Part shown: piece after piece, positions 8,104-15,256 of the stretch
How positions within the stretch are numbered: the stretch's first letter is position 1
How the letters are laid out: every line of letters begins with the position of its first letter
Source: Streptomyces sp. JHA26
GTDB taxonomy: Bacteria; Actinomycetota; Actinomycetes; Streptomycetales; Streptomycetaceae
Direction of reading: 5' to 3'
Assembly: GCF_002005565.1 (NCBI RefSeq)
Contig: NZ_BDJC01000001.1
Location: 124,001 to 188,000, forward strand
Length of the DNA: 64,000 nucleotides
Notes under the pieces: generated by a model
Databases searched by the model: none
What the model was told of the DNA's origin: nothing
Seen by the model: only the letters and a program-made list of their open reading frames with translations
Translations under genes and position numbers: made by a program

Positions 8104-9694
8104 TCCGGTACTCGCCCGCCGCCGGGACGGTCAGCCGCGTGAACTCGCCGTCCCGGGTCAGGCACCCGCCGTCGGCCCGCAGCCACGGCGACCACGCGAT
8201 CTTCACGGTGACCGGGCCCGGCCGTTGCGCGCGCAGCACCAGCTCGGTGCCGGTGGTCGTCACGACGCTGCCGGGCGCGGAGACGAGCGGTACGGCGTCC
8301 CGCACCCGGTAGACCCGCCAGTGCTCGTCCTGCCAGACCGGCTCCAGCCACTCGGGCCGCGATCGCGGGTCCCGCACGAGCGCGGCCTCGGCCTCGGCGG
8401 GGCCGTCCGGCCTGGCGAGCGGCAGGACGACGAGGCCGACGGCCCAGCGGTCCAGCCACGCCCGGTAGGCGGCCGCGGAGAAACTGCCGTCGTAGAAGAG
8501 GCGGCCGCGTTCGACGTCCAGCTGCCGGTTCCAGCCGCGGGCCATGTTGACGTGCGGGGCGAGCCGGGCGGCCTCGCGGTGGTTGCGGGCCGGCACGACC
8601 TCGACGCGGGTGCGGTCGGCCCCGAGCCCCTCCAGCGCCCGCACGACCCCGTCCGTCTCGGCGGCCCAGGCGGGCACCTCGGTCGACACCCGCAGATCGT
8701 CCACGGTCTTCTTCCCCACCCACCCGGTGGACCAGACGAGCGCGACGACCAGGAGAGCGCTCGTGACGCGCCGCAGCCGGTCCGCCGTGAGCAGGGCGGC
8801 GAGCAGCGCGGCGGGCGCGAACAGCTCGACGAAGCGCTCGACGTTCGTCCCGATCGGCGAGGCGATCAGATACGTCAGCACGGTCCCGACCGCGTACACG
8901 GCCCCGCTCCACCGCGCCACCCGCCAGGTGCGCGGCGCCAGCACGGTGACGGCCAGCCCGAGCACGACGGGCGGCCAGATCCGCCCCGCGGGCATCGGCT
9001 GCTCCCCGGTGAAGGGGAAGAACAGCGTGGTGAGGCCGACGACGGCGGCGGGCGGGACGAGCAGGACCAGGGCCCGCCCCCAGTCCCGCACCATCAGGAA
9101 CCCGGCCCCGACCACGGCCAGGAACAGCCCGGCCACCGGGGAGGCCATGGTGGCGAGCGCGGCGTAGGCGGCGGCGAGGGCGAGCCGCCGCTCGCGGACC
9201 AGCGGCACGCACGCGGCCAGACCGAAGGCGACGCCCAGGGCGAAGGTGGTCCGCCCCGAGGCGACGTTGCACCACAGGGCGAGCGAGGCGAGCAGCGCGG
9301 GCCACAGCGGCCGGCGCACCCCCGCCCGCCTGATCAGAACCGCCGCCAGCCACGTGGCGGCCAGCCCGGACGCCACGGTGACCGTGCGCACGCCGAGCGC
9401 GGCCATCACGTACGGGGATATCAGGCTGTAGTTGGCGGTGTGCATCCCGCCGTACCAGAACAGCCCGTACGCCGAACCGCCGTGCCGCGCCGCGAAGTCC
9501 GCCCACGCCTGCTGCGCGGCGAGGTCACCGCCGCCGGTGGCGAGGTGGACCCACCACAGCCCGTACAGGGGCAGGGTGGGCAGCGTGGCGAGCAGCGGGA
9601 CGCGATACCGGTGCCAGAGGGCACGCGGCGTGCCGGTCCGATGTCTGTCGGACTCCTTCGCGGGCCGGGAGACGGTGAGTTCGGCAGGGACCAC
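8057..9694 (-). CDS. Polytopic membrane protein, GT-C-like, unknown function
   Basis: The 545-residue protein has about ten hydrophobic segments between residues 30 and 350, followed by a soluble C-terminal region of about 190 residues. Its overall plan (membrane barrel plus extracytoplasmic tail) resembles GT-C glycosyltransferases, but I cannot point to a catalytic motif with confidence. It is convergent with, and overlaps by 47 bases, the GT87/PAP2 gene. A joint role in envelope glycan assembly is possible but unproven. The GTG start has only a weak ribosome site. An AT-rich patch at about 9755-9775 could be its promoter. Confidence 0.65.
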   Translation of the reverse strand: MVPAELTVSRPAKESDRHRTGTPRALWHRYRVPLLATLPTLPLYGLWWVHLATGGGDLAAQQAWADFAARHGGSAYGLFWYGGMHTANYSLISPYVMAALGVRTVTVASGLAATWLAAVLIRRAGVRRPLWPALLASLALWCNVASGRTTFALGVAFGLAACVPLVRERRLALAAAYAALATMASPVAGLFLAVVGAGFLMVRDWGRALVLLVPPAAVVGLTTLFFPFTGEQPMPAGRIWPPVVLGLAVTVLAPRTWRVARWSGAVYAVGTVLTYLIASPIGTNVERFVELFAPAALLAALLTADRLRRVTSALLVVALVWSTGWVGKKTVDDLRVSTEVPAWAAETDGVVRALEGLGADRTRVEVVPARNHREAARLAPHVNMARGWNRQLDVERGRLFYDGSFSAAAYRAWLDRWAVGLVVLPLARPDGPAEAEAALVRDPRSRPEWLEPVWQDEHWRVYRVRDAVPLVSAPGSVVTTTGTELVLRAQRPGPVTVKIAWSPWLRADGGCLTRDGEFTRLTVPAAGEYRISSAYLPSPTTPDRC

Positions 9695-9882
9695 GGTCGG
9701 GGTTTCCGTTCGGCTTCGTCAGGGGTGCCCGGTGCGGACACACGTGCGAAGACGATAAATCGAACAGAAACGTTGACCCGACCCGCCCCGGACCGGGCGC
9801 CCGGTGCGGAGGACCGGCCGGGGAAGGCGGCGGGGCGGCGGGGGCGGCAGGACGGTGCGGGGCGGGTCGGTCCGGGTGCGAG

Positions 9883-9918
9883 GGGCACCCCCCCCGCCGG
9901 GGGGAGCGGGGGGTGCCC
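9883..9918 (-). terminator. Terminator after the Tat-exported protein gene
   Basis: GGGCACCCCCC pairs with GGGGGGTGCCC across a short GC loop. It lies just beyond the stop codon of the 9924-11057 gene on the minus strand. Confidence 0.65.
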
Positions 9919-9923
9919 GGTGG

Positions 9924-11057
9924 TCACACCGTTGCGGTGTGACCGGTGACGGGGCAGGTGCCGGCCGCCGTCGAGGTGAAGCCGGCGGTCCTGGCGGTGG
10001 GCGCCGTGCCGCCGATCTGCTGGAGGATCTCGTCGGAGAGGAGGTCCTCCTTGCCCTTGAGGGCGTCCGCGACCTTGAGGTCGGTGTTGAAGACCATCTC
10101 GGCGGCGACGTTGTCCTGGACGATGCGGGCCAGGTTGTCCAGGGCGACGGCGATCGGGTCCGAGGGGGTCTCCACGGTCGGCAGGTCGATCAGGTGGGTG
10201 TCCACCTTCGCCTGGTTCATGGTGCGGCGGATGATGATGGACGCCTGGTTCAGCTCGGCCGTGGTCCAGATCGACAGCACCGTGACGTAGAGGTCGCTCC
10301 ACGCCTTCTCGCCGATCAGCGTGCGCCACCGCTTCATGAGGCTCTCGATGCCGGTGATCTGCGCGGTGGCGGCGAAGGTCATGTTGACGCGGATGGACGG
10401 GTAGACCGTGGCGGCGAACCGGTTGAACGACACCATGTCGAACGACTGCGCCTTGACGGACGCGTCGATGAACGCGACGGCCTCGCTCAGGATCTTGGCG
10501 CAGGAGTTCTCGAGGTCGAGCGGGAGGTTCGCGGTGGGGAGCTTCGTGTACGCCGACTGGAGCGTGGTCCGGAAGGCGGTCAGCGGGGTGGTCCAGCCCT
10601 TGTCGCCCGGCGCCCTGGTGACGACCATGTCGAGGTCGTGCGGGTCGATGCGGTCCGCGTTGGGGATGTTGGGGACCTGGTCGCTGAGGTAGGAGGCGAG
10701 GATCGAGAACAGGCCCAGGGGAACGTGGGCGATCGACTTGGCCAGTTCGAAGTACTCCGGGACCGGGTCGACGGTCTCGACCTGCCTGCCGTCGTTGATG
10801 AGGGTGAAGCGTCCGCCGACCGCGTTGTTCGAGACGACGACGACCGGGCTGAGCTGCGTGGTCAGTTCGCTCTTGAGGGTTGCGTAGTTGGCGCGCATCT
10901 TCGCGTTGACGGCGCGTATCGCGTCGCGTGCGGCCTTCTCGTCGGTGGCGGTGGTTCCGGTGGTGGCCGCCGAGGCGGTGGAGGCGGTCTGGCTCGTGAG
11001 CAACGTCGCCGCCCCGACGGCCGACGCGGTACCCAGAAATCCTCTACGTGTTGCCAT
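9924..11057 (-). CDS. Tat-exported protein of unknown function with C-terminal CPVTGH
   Basis: The 377-residue product starts with a twin-arginine signal (TRRGFLG at residues 3-9, hydrophobic stretch, then STASAATT as the likely cleavage region). The mature part is largely helical and has no enzyme motif I recognise. It ends in AAGTCPVTGHTATV. A Cys-Pro dipeptide in this context resembles heme-regulatory CP motifs, but no other heme ligand pattern is evident. Only two cysteines are visible in the mature chain (ENSCAKIL and TCPVTG). Tat export suggests that it folds, perhaps with a cofactor, before secretion. The upstream sequence contains a G-rich tract. Confidence 0.7.
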   Translation of the reverse strand: MATRRGFLGTASAVGAATLLTSQTASTASAATTGTTATDEKAARDAIRAVNAKMRANYATLKSELTTQLSPVVVVSNNAVGGRFTLINDGRQVETVDPVPEYFELAKSIAHVPLGLFSILASYLSDQVPNIPNADRIDPHDLDMVVTRAPGDKGWTTPLTAFRTTLQSAYTKLPTANLPLDLENSCAKILSEAVAFIDASVKAQSFDMVSFNRFAATVYPSIRVNMTFAATAQITGIESLMKRWRTLIGEKAWSDLYVTVLSIWTTAELNQASIIIRRTMNQAKVDTHLIDLPTVETPSDPIAVALDNLARIVQDNVAAEMVFNTDLKVADALKGKEDLLSDEILQQIGGTAPTARTAGFTSTAAGTCPVTGHTATV

Positions 11058-11108
11058 GCCCCGTTTTCCTGCTTTCTCGGATGGGTGGAGGTGCCTTTTC
11101 GGCGATGT

Positions 11109-11143
11109 GGGGGGGAGGCGTGGGGGGAGATCAGGGTGGGGGG
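11109..11143 (+). repeat. G-run cluster (possible G-quadruplex)
   Basis: Four G-runs of 7, 6, 3 and 6 bases occur within 35 bases on the plus strand. They lie between the lipoprotein hydrolase gene and the start of the Tat protein gene, about 50 bases ahead of the latter. Such spacing satisfies the usual four-run G-quadruplex pattern. Confidence 0.5.
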
Positions 11144-11184
11144 AGATACAAAGATGACGGTGGTGCTGAGGGGGGATCAGACGG

Positions 11185-11907
11185 TCAGGTCAGGGACTTC
11201 TGCGACGGGACCACGACTCCGTAGAGGTCCTGGACCGTGGCGAGAGCGGCCTCGTGGACCTGCTGTGCGGGAATGCCGTCCGGGTCGCCCTTCAGGGGCA
11301 GCGGCCGGGTCGCGGAGGCGTCCGCCACCACGGTCGGCTTGTTCCCGTTGAGGAAGGCGCCCTGGGTGGTGAACAGCGTGCACATGTTCGTCATGAAGCC
11401 CGCGATGATGACGTTCTCGCGGCCGGCCTTCTTCACCTGCGCGGCGAGGTCGGTGCCGTGGAAGCCGTTCGGGACGCTCTTCTCCACGACGGGCTCGCCC
11501 TTGACGGGCTTGAGCGCCGGGATGATCTGGCCCGCCTTCGACTTCAGGTCGTAGCCCTTGTCGACGATGTGGATGACCGGCGTGCCCGCCGCGCGGGCCC
11601 GCTTCAGGAGAGCCGCGGCGTTGTCCACCGCCGGCTTCCACCCGTCGAGTTCCATCACGCCCTCGGTGTAGGTGTTCTGGTAGTCGACGAGGATGAGCGT
11701 CGCGTCGGAGAGCGTGGCCGGGGTCTCGTCGAGATGGTTGAGCTCGCGCAGCGTCGTGGTGTCCTTCGCGACGTTCGCCGCGGTGGTGGCGGAGGCCGAC
11801 GGCTCGCCCTTGGGGGAGGCGGCCTCGGAGTCGCCGCCGCACGCGGTGGCGGTGAACGCGAGAACGACGGCGGCACCGAGCGCGACGGCCGGACGGCGCA
11901 GCTTCAT
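11185..11907 (-). CDS. Lipoprotein isochorismatase-family cysteine hydrolase
   Basis: The 240-residue protein is an isochorismatase-fold hydrolase carried behind a lipoprotein signal (MKLRRP, hydrophobic core, TATACGG with the lipidated Cys at about residue 23). The catalytic triad is visible: Asp in LILVDYQNTYT, Lys in EPVVEKSVPN and Cys in AGFMTNMCTLFT. It is about 70% alike to the preceding gene product over the whole catalytic domain, differing mainly by the export signal and a Ser/Ala-rich linker. Its ATG overlaps the stop of that gene (ATGA), so the two are translationally coupled. The substrate is unknown; an amide or imide is typical of the family. Confidence 0.85.
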   Translation of the reverse strand: MKLRRPAVALGAAVVLAFTATACGGDSEAASPKGEPSASATTAANVAKDTTTLRELNHLDETPATLSDATLILVDYQNTYTEGVMELDGWKPAVDNAAALLKRARAAGTPVIHIVDKGYDLKSKAGQIIPALKPVKGEPVVEKSVPNGFHGTDLAAQVKKAGRENVIIAGFMTNMCTLFTTQGAFLNGNKPTVVADASATRPLPLKGDPDGIPAQQVHEAALATVQDLYGVVVPSQKSLT

Positions 11908-12497
11908 CGGACGAGCTCCTTCTGCGAGGGGACGACGACGCCGTACAGGTCGGCGATGGTGGCGAGGGCGGCGTGGTGCACCTGGCGGGCGTCCACCTCG
12001 GTGCCCGCGACCGGCAGGGCGCGGGTGGCGCTGGCGTCGGCCACCACGGTGGGGCGGTTGCCGCGCAGGAAGGCGCCCTGGGCGGTGAAGGCCACGCACA
12101 TGTGCGTCATGAAGCCGGCGATGACGACGTCCTCGTTGCCCGCGGCGTCGACGTGCTCGGCGAGGTCCGTGTCCACGAAGGCGTTCGGCGCCTTCTTGAC
12201 GACGACGGGCTCGCCGTCGATCGGTGCGACGCTCGGGTGGATCTGCCCGATCTCGGCCCGGACGTCGTACGGGGTGCCCTCGCCGCCGTCGTTGACGACG
12301 TGGATGACCTTCGCGCCCTCCCGGCGGGCGCGGGCCAGCAGTTCGGCCGCGGCGTCCAGCGCCTCACGCCAGCCGTCCAGCTCCATGACGCCGGTCGTGT
12401 AGGTGTTCTGGTAGTCGACGAGGATCAGCGTGGACGCGGCGAGCTTCGCCGGGGTCTCGTCGAAGCCGTTGAGTTCGCGCAGCGTCGTTCTGGGCAT
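11904..12497 (-). CDS. Cytosolic isochorismatase-family cysteine hydrolase
   Basis: This 197-residue protein lacks any signal peptide and starts at MPRTTLRELNGFDETPAKL, a segment repeated almost word for word in its lipoprotein paralogue. The catalytic Asp, Lys and Cys are in LILVDYQNTY, EPVVVKKAPN and AGFMTHMCVAFT. It is the first gene of a two-gene operon and is divergent from a GlxA-like regulator 149 bases away, which probably controls it. Members of the fold hydrolyse isochorismate, nicotinamide, N-carbamoyl compounds or related amides; the active-site residues alone do not discriminate. The start is supported by the alignment with the paralogue. Confidence 0.88.
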   Translation of the reverse strand: MPRTTLRELNGFDETPAKLAASTLILVDYQNTYTTGVMELDGWREALDAAAELLARARREGAKVIHVVNDGGEGTPYDVRAEIGQIHPSVAPIDGEPVVVKKAPNAFVDTDLAEHVDAAGNEDVVIAGFMTHMCVAFTAQGAFLRGNRPTVVADASATRALPVAGTEVDARQVHHAALATIADLYGVVVPSQKELVR

Positions 12498-12581
12498 GGG
12501 GAACCACCTGAAGTCACGTGTAGGGGGAGGCAGTTCACCGGTGCGGTGACCTGCGCCTACGACGTTATGGCCACCCGCTGG

Positions 12582-12616
12582 TGTCGGCAATGTCGTCTAA
12601 CATGCAGAAACCGACA
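12582..12616. promoter_or_regulatory. Inverted repeat in the divergent hydrolase/regulator promoter
   Basis: TGTCGG at 12582-12587 and CCGACA at 12611-12616 form an inverted pair 23 bases apart, and a second TGTCG follows the first at a nine-base step. Both lie between the divergent starts at 12497 and 12647. Half-sites spaced this way suit a dimeric AraC-type protein such as the one encoded at 12647. Confidence 0.5.
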
Positions 12617-12646
12617 TGGCCGTTGCCGTCGAGCGTGGGGGGTTCC

Positions 12647-13648
12647 ATGAGCACCGTCGGACGACTGATCGTCATCGTCCTCTTCGAGGACGTCGACCTG
12701 CTCGACGTCACCGGACCGCCGGAGGTGTTCTCCCTCGCGCGCCGCGAGACGGACGAGGCGGCGGGCTACGACGTCGTCCTCGCCGCCGAGACCATGGCCC
12801 CGGTCACCACCGGCGCCGGGGTCCGGGTCCTGCCCGACGTCACCTTCGACGACCTGGCCGCGAGGAGCATCGACACCCTGATCGTGCCCGGCGCCGTCGA
12901 GGTGGACGACCGGCGCCGCGTGCACCCGCTCACCGACCCCGCCGTGGTGGAGCGGGTCCGGCAACTCGCCGCCCGCACCCGGCGGGTCACCTCCGTCTGC
13001 GTCGGGGCGCACATCCTCGCCGCCGCCGGACTCCTCGACGGCAAGCGCGCCACCACCCACTGGTCGACCGCGCGGCAGCTCGCCGCCGAGCACCCGGCCG
13101 TCGAGGTCGACGCCGACCCGATCTTCATCCGCGAGGGCGACGTGTGGACGGGCGCGGGGATCAGCGCCTGCCTCGACCTGTCCCTCGCGCTCATCGCCGA
13201 CGACCTCGGCGAGGACGTCGCGCTGCGCGTGGCCCGGCAGCTCGTGATGTACCTGAAACGGCCGAGCGGACAGAGCCAGTTCAGCGTCCCCTTGGAGCAG
13301 GTCTCCACGACCCGGCGCATCGAGGACCTGCGCCACCACATCATGCGCCACATCGCCGAACCCCTCACGGTCGCGGACCTCGCCGCGTGCGCCCACGTCA
13401 GCGACCGGCAGCTCACCCGCATCTTCAAGAACGAACTCGGCACGACCCCGCACGCCTACATCGAGTCGGCCCGCGTCGAGGTGGCGCGCCACCAGCTCGA
13501 ATCCACCGACGCCACCCTGGAACGGGTCGCCACCGCCTGCGGATTCGGCACCGTCGACACCCTGGTCAGGGCCTTCCGCCGCCGGCTCGACACGACACCG
13601 ACCGAGTACCGGCGCCGGTTCCGCACCGGACCGGCGCGGGCGCGCTGA
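12647..13648 (+). CDS. GlxA-like transcriptional regulator (DJ-1/PfpI + AraC HTH)
   Basis: The 333-residue protein has an N-terminal DJ-1/PfpI domain (about residues 5-180). Its nucleophile-elbow segment is VTSVCVGAHILAAAGLLDG, with the Cys retained. A C-terminal AraC-type double helix-turn-helix follows (about residues 225-325: LTVADLAACAHVSDRQLTRIFKNELG, then RVATACGFGTVDTLVRAFRR). Regulators of this type often sense metabolites and control divergent operons. Here the divergent target is the pair of isochorismatase-fold hydrolases. The ATG follows a GTGGGGGG ribosome site. Confidence 0.88.
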   Translation: MSTVGRLIVIVLFEDVDLLDVTGPPEVFSLARRETDEAAGYDVVLAAETMAPVTTGAGVRVLPDVTFDDLAARSIDTLIVPGAVEVDDRRRVHPLTDPAVVERVRQLAARTRRVTSVCVGAHILAAAGLLDGKRATTHWSTARQLAAEHPAVEVDADPIFIREGDVWTGAGISACLDLSLALIADDLGEDVALRVARQLVMYLKRPSGQSQFSVPLEQVSTTRRIEDLRHHIMRHIAEPLTVADLAACAHVSDRQLTRIFKNELGTTPHAYIESARVEVARHQLESTDATLERVATACGFGTVDTLVRAFRRRLDTTPTEYRRRFRTGPARAR

Positions 13649-13677
13649 CACCGGCCCGGCGGCGTCGTCCGGACGCA

Positions 13678-13717
13678 CGAAGGCGGCGACCCCGGGGATC
13701 GGGGGCCGCCGCCTTCG
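13678..13717. terminator. Bidirectional terminator
   Basis: CGAAGGCGGC pairs with GCCGCCTTCG around an inner CCCC/GGGG stem. It lies between the convergent regulator and transglycosylase genes, so it can serve both. Confidence 0.75.
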
Positions 13718-13734
13718 GGCTGTGGGGGCCGGTG

Positions 13735-14148
13735 TCAGTACCAGCTGTTGGCCTGCCAGAAGTTCCAGGCGTCGCAGGCGCCGCCGTAGCGGTCCTTCAT
13801 GTAGTCCAGGCCCCACTCGATCTGGGTGGCCGGGTTGGTCTTCCAGTCCGAGCCCGCCGAGGCCATCTTCGAGCCCGGCAGGGCCTGGACCAGGCCGTAG
13901 GCGCCGCTGGAGGCGTTGGTGGCGTTGACGTTCCAGCCGCTCTCGTGCTCGACGATCTTCGAGAAGCACCGGTACTCGGCCGGGTCACCGATCATCTTCT
14001 GCGCGGTCGCCTGCGCCGAGGAGGCCGGCGTCGCGGCCTGAGCGGGCCCGGCGGCGATCAGGGAGCCGCAGGCGGCCGCGGCCAGGGCGGCGCCCGCGAG
14101 GGCCTTCTTCGGGGCGGCGACGGTGCGGAGGAGGGAAGCGGCGGTCAA
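13735..14148 (-). CDS. Secreted transglycosylase SLT-domain protein
   Basis: The 137-residue protein has a signal peptide (hydrophobic residues about 15-38 ending AQAATP) and a compact lysozyme-like SLT domain. The catalytic Glu is expected in CFSKIVEHESGWNVNATNASSGAYGLVQALPGSKMASAG, of which HESGWN and GAYGLVQ are the usual signatures. The domain ends in WGLDYMKDRYGGACDAWNFWQANSWY, the form common in actinobacterial cell-wall hydrolases. It should cleave peptidoglycan glycan strands outside the cell. The frame opens with TTG at 14148, which has AAAGG about nine bases upstream. The long leader contains a strong hairpin and three copies of GCGTCGGCGC. Confidence 0.85.
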   Translation of the reverse strand: MTAASLLRTVAAPKKALAGAALAAAACGSLIAAGPAQAATPASSAQATAQKMIGDPAEYRCFSKIVEHESGWNVNATNASSGAYGLVQALPGSKMASAGSDWKTNPATQIEWGLDYMKDRYGGACDAWNFWQANSWY

Positions 14149-14222
14149 CGGGGTGCCTTTCTTCGGGGACAGGGGCGTCGGCGCAGCCCGGCCGGATCCG
14201 CGCGGTGCGCGGCGGGGGGCGT

Positions 14223-14258
14223 GCGTCGGCGCCGTGGCCCCTGAGGGGCGTCGGCGCC
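14223..14258 (-). promoter_or_regulatory. Nested hairpin in the leader of the transglycosylase gene
   Basis: GGCGCC pairs with GGCGCC and, inside it, GCCCC pairs with GGGGC, giving a nested stem at 14229-14258 about 80 bases upstream of the coding start. The decamer GCGTCGGCGC occurs three times in the leader (14175, 14223 and 14248). A terminator/antiterminator or attenuator role is possible. The rest of the 256-base gap (14149-14404) shows nothing else I can name. Confidence 0.4.
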
Positions 14259-14404
14259 TGGCGACCGGTTCAGAGAAACAGGCCGACCCTTCGCCCGCAA
14301 TCGTCCCTTTCGCCGGGGAAGGTCGTAGGCGGGGGCCGGGGCGGCCGTGTGGGAGCCGGGGGCCCGGCCCGTCGGCTACGACCCCGCTTCGTAGGTGAGC
14401 CGGG

Positions 14405-15256
14405 TCACGTGGGGCGGCTCACCCCGTCGGCCTTCTCGAACGTGACCGGGGTCTCGAAGGCCGCCCGGCGGGTGGCGCGGCGCAGCGCCTTCAGGACCGG
14501 CGTGCCGAGCGCGAGGGTGAGCACGACCGTCATGGCGGCGCGGCCACCGTCCCAGCCGAGGGACGTGGCCAGGCAGTAGGCGGCGAAACGGGCCAGGTTG
14601 TCGAGGACCGGGGCGTCCGGGTCGAAGGCGATGTCCGAGGCCAGCGTGTTCATGAACGTCCAGCCGGCCAGGTTCATCACCGTGCCGTAGGCGAACGCGG
14701 CCAGGAAGCCGTAGGCGGCCAGCAGGAGCAGCTCCCCGCGGCCGCGCAGCCGGTCGGGGAAGGGCAGCAGGCCCGCGCCCATCGTGAACCAGCCCATCGA
14801 CAGCATCTGGAACGGCATCCACGGCCCCACCCCGCCCGTGAGCAGCGCGGACGCGAACATCGTGACCGAGCCGAGGACGAAGCCGAAGCCGGGGCCGAGG
14901 ACCCGGCCGCTGAGGACCATCAGGAAGAACATCGGCTCCAGACCGGCCGTCCCCGCGCCGATGGGGCGCAGCGCCGCCCCCGCCGCCGCCAGTACGCCGA
15001 GCATCGCCACGGCCTTGGGACCGAGCCCCGACTCCGAGATCGTCGCCGCCACCACCGCCACCAGCAGCACCAGCACGCCCGCGAACAGCCACGGGGCGTC
15101 CTGGGCGTGGGCGTTCAGCGAGGCGTCCGGCGGGGCGAGGAAGGGCCAGCCGAAGCCCGCCACGCCCACCGCACTGACCAGCACCAGGGCGGCGACGGAC
15201 CGGGGGCCCAGACGGACGGCACGGACCTGGCGCTGCGCAGGAGCACCGCCGCTCAT
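14405..15256 (-). CDS. ECF transporter S component (predicted cobalamin-specific)
   Basis: The 283-residue protein has about seven hydrophobic helices. Its middle section (LRPIGAGTAGLEPMFFLMVLSGRVLGPGFGFVLGSVTMFASALLTGGVGPWMPFQMLSMGWF) has the shape of ECF substrate-binding components. Cobalamin is the inferred substrate, because the operon is headed by a cobalamin riboswitch. The start ATG overlaps the stop of the ATPase gene (ATGA), making it the last gene of the five-gene unit. Its C-terminus (TFEKADGVSRPT) is short and polar. Confidence 0.8.
   Translation of the reverse strand: MSGGAPAQRQVRAVRLGPRSVAALVLVSAVGVAGFGWPFLAPPDASLNAHAQDAPWLFAGVLVLLVAVVAATISESGLGPKAVAMLGVLAAAGAALRPIGAGTAGLEPMFFLMVLSGRVLGPGFGFVLGSVTMFASALLTGGVGPWMPFQMLSMGWFTMGAGLLPFPDRLRGRGELLLLAAYGFLAAFAYGTVMNLAGWTFMNTLASDIAFDPDAPVLDNLARFAAYCLATSLGWDGGRAAMTVVLTLALGTPVLKALRRATRRAAFETPVTFEKADGVSRPT

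Noticed and set aside
14149-14404. Possible c-di-AMP (ydaO-type) riboswitch before the transglycosylase
   Set aside because: Such riboswitches control related cell-wall hydrolases in Streptomyces, but I could not find the conserved core blocks on the minus strand; only unrelated hairpins are visible.
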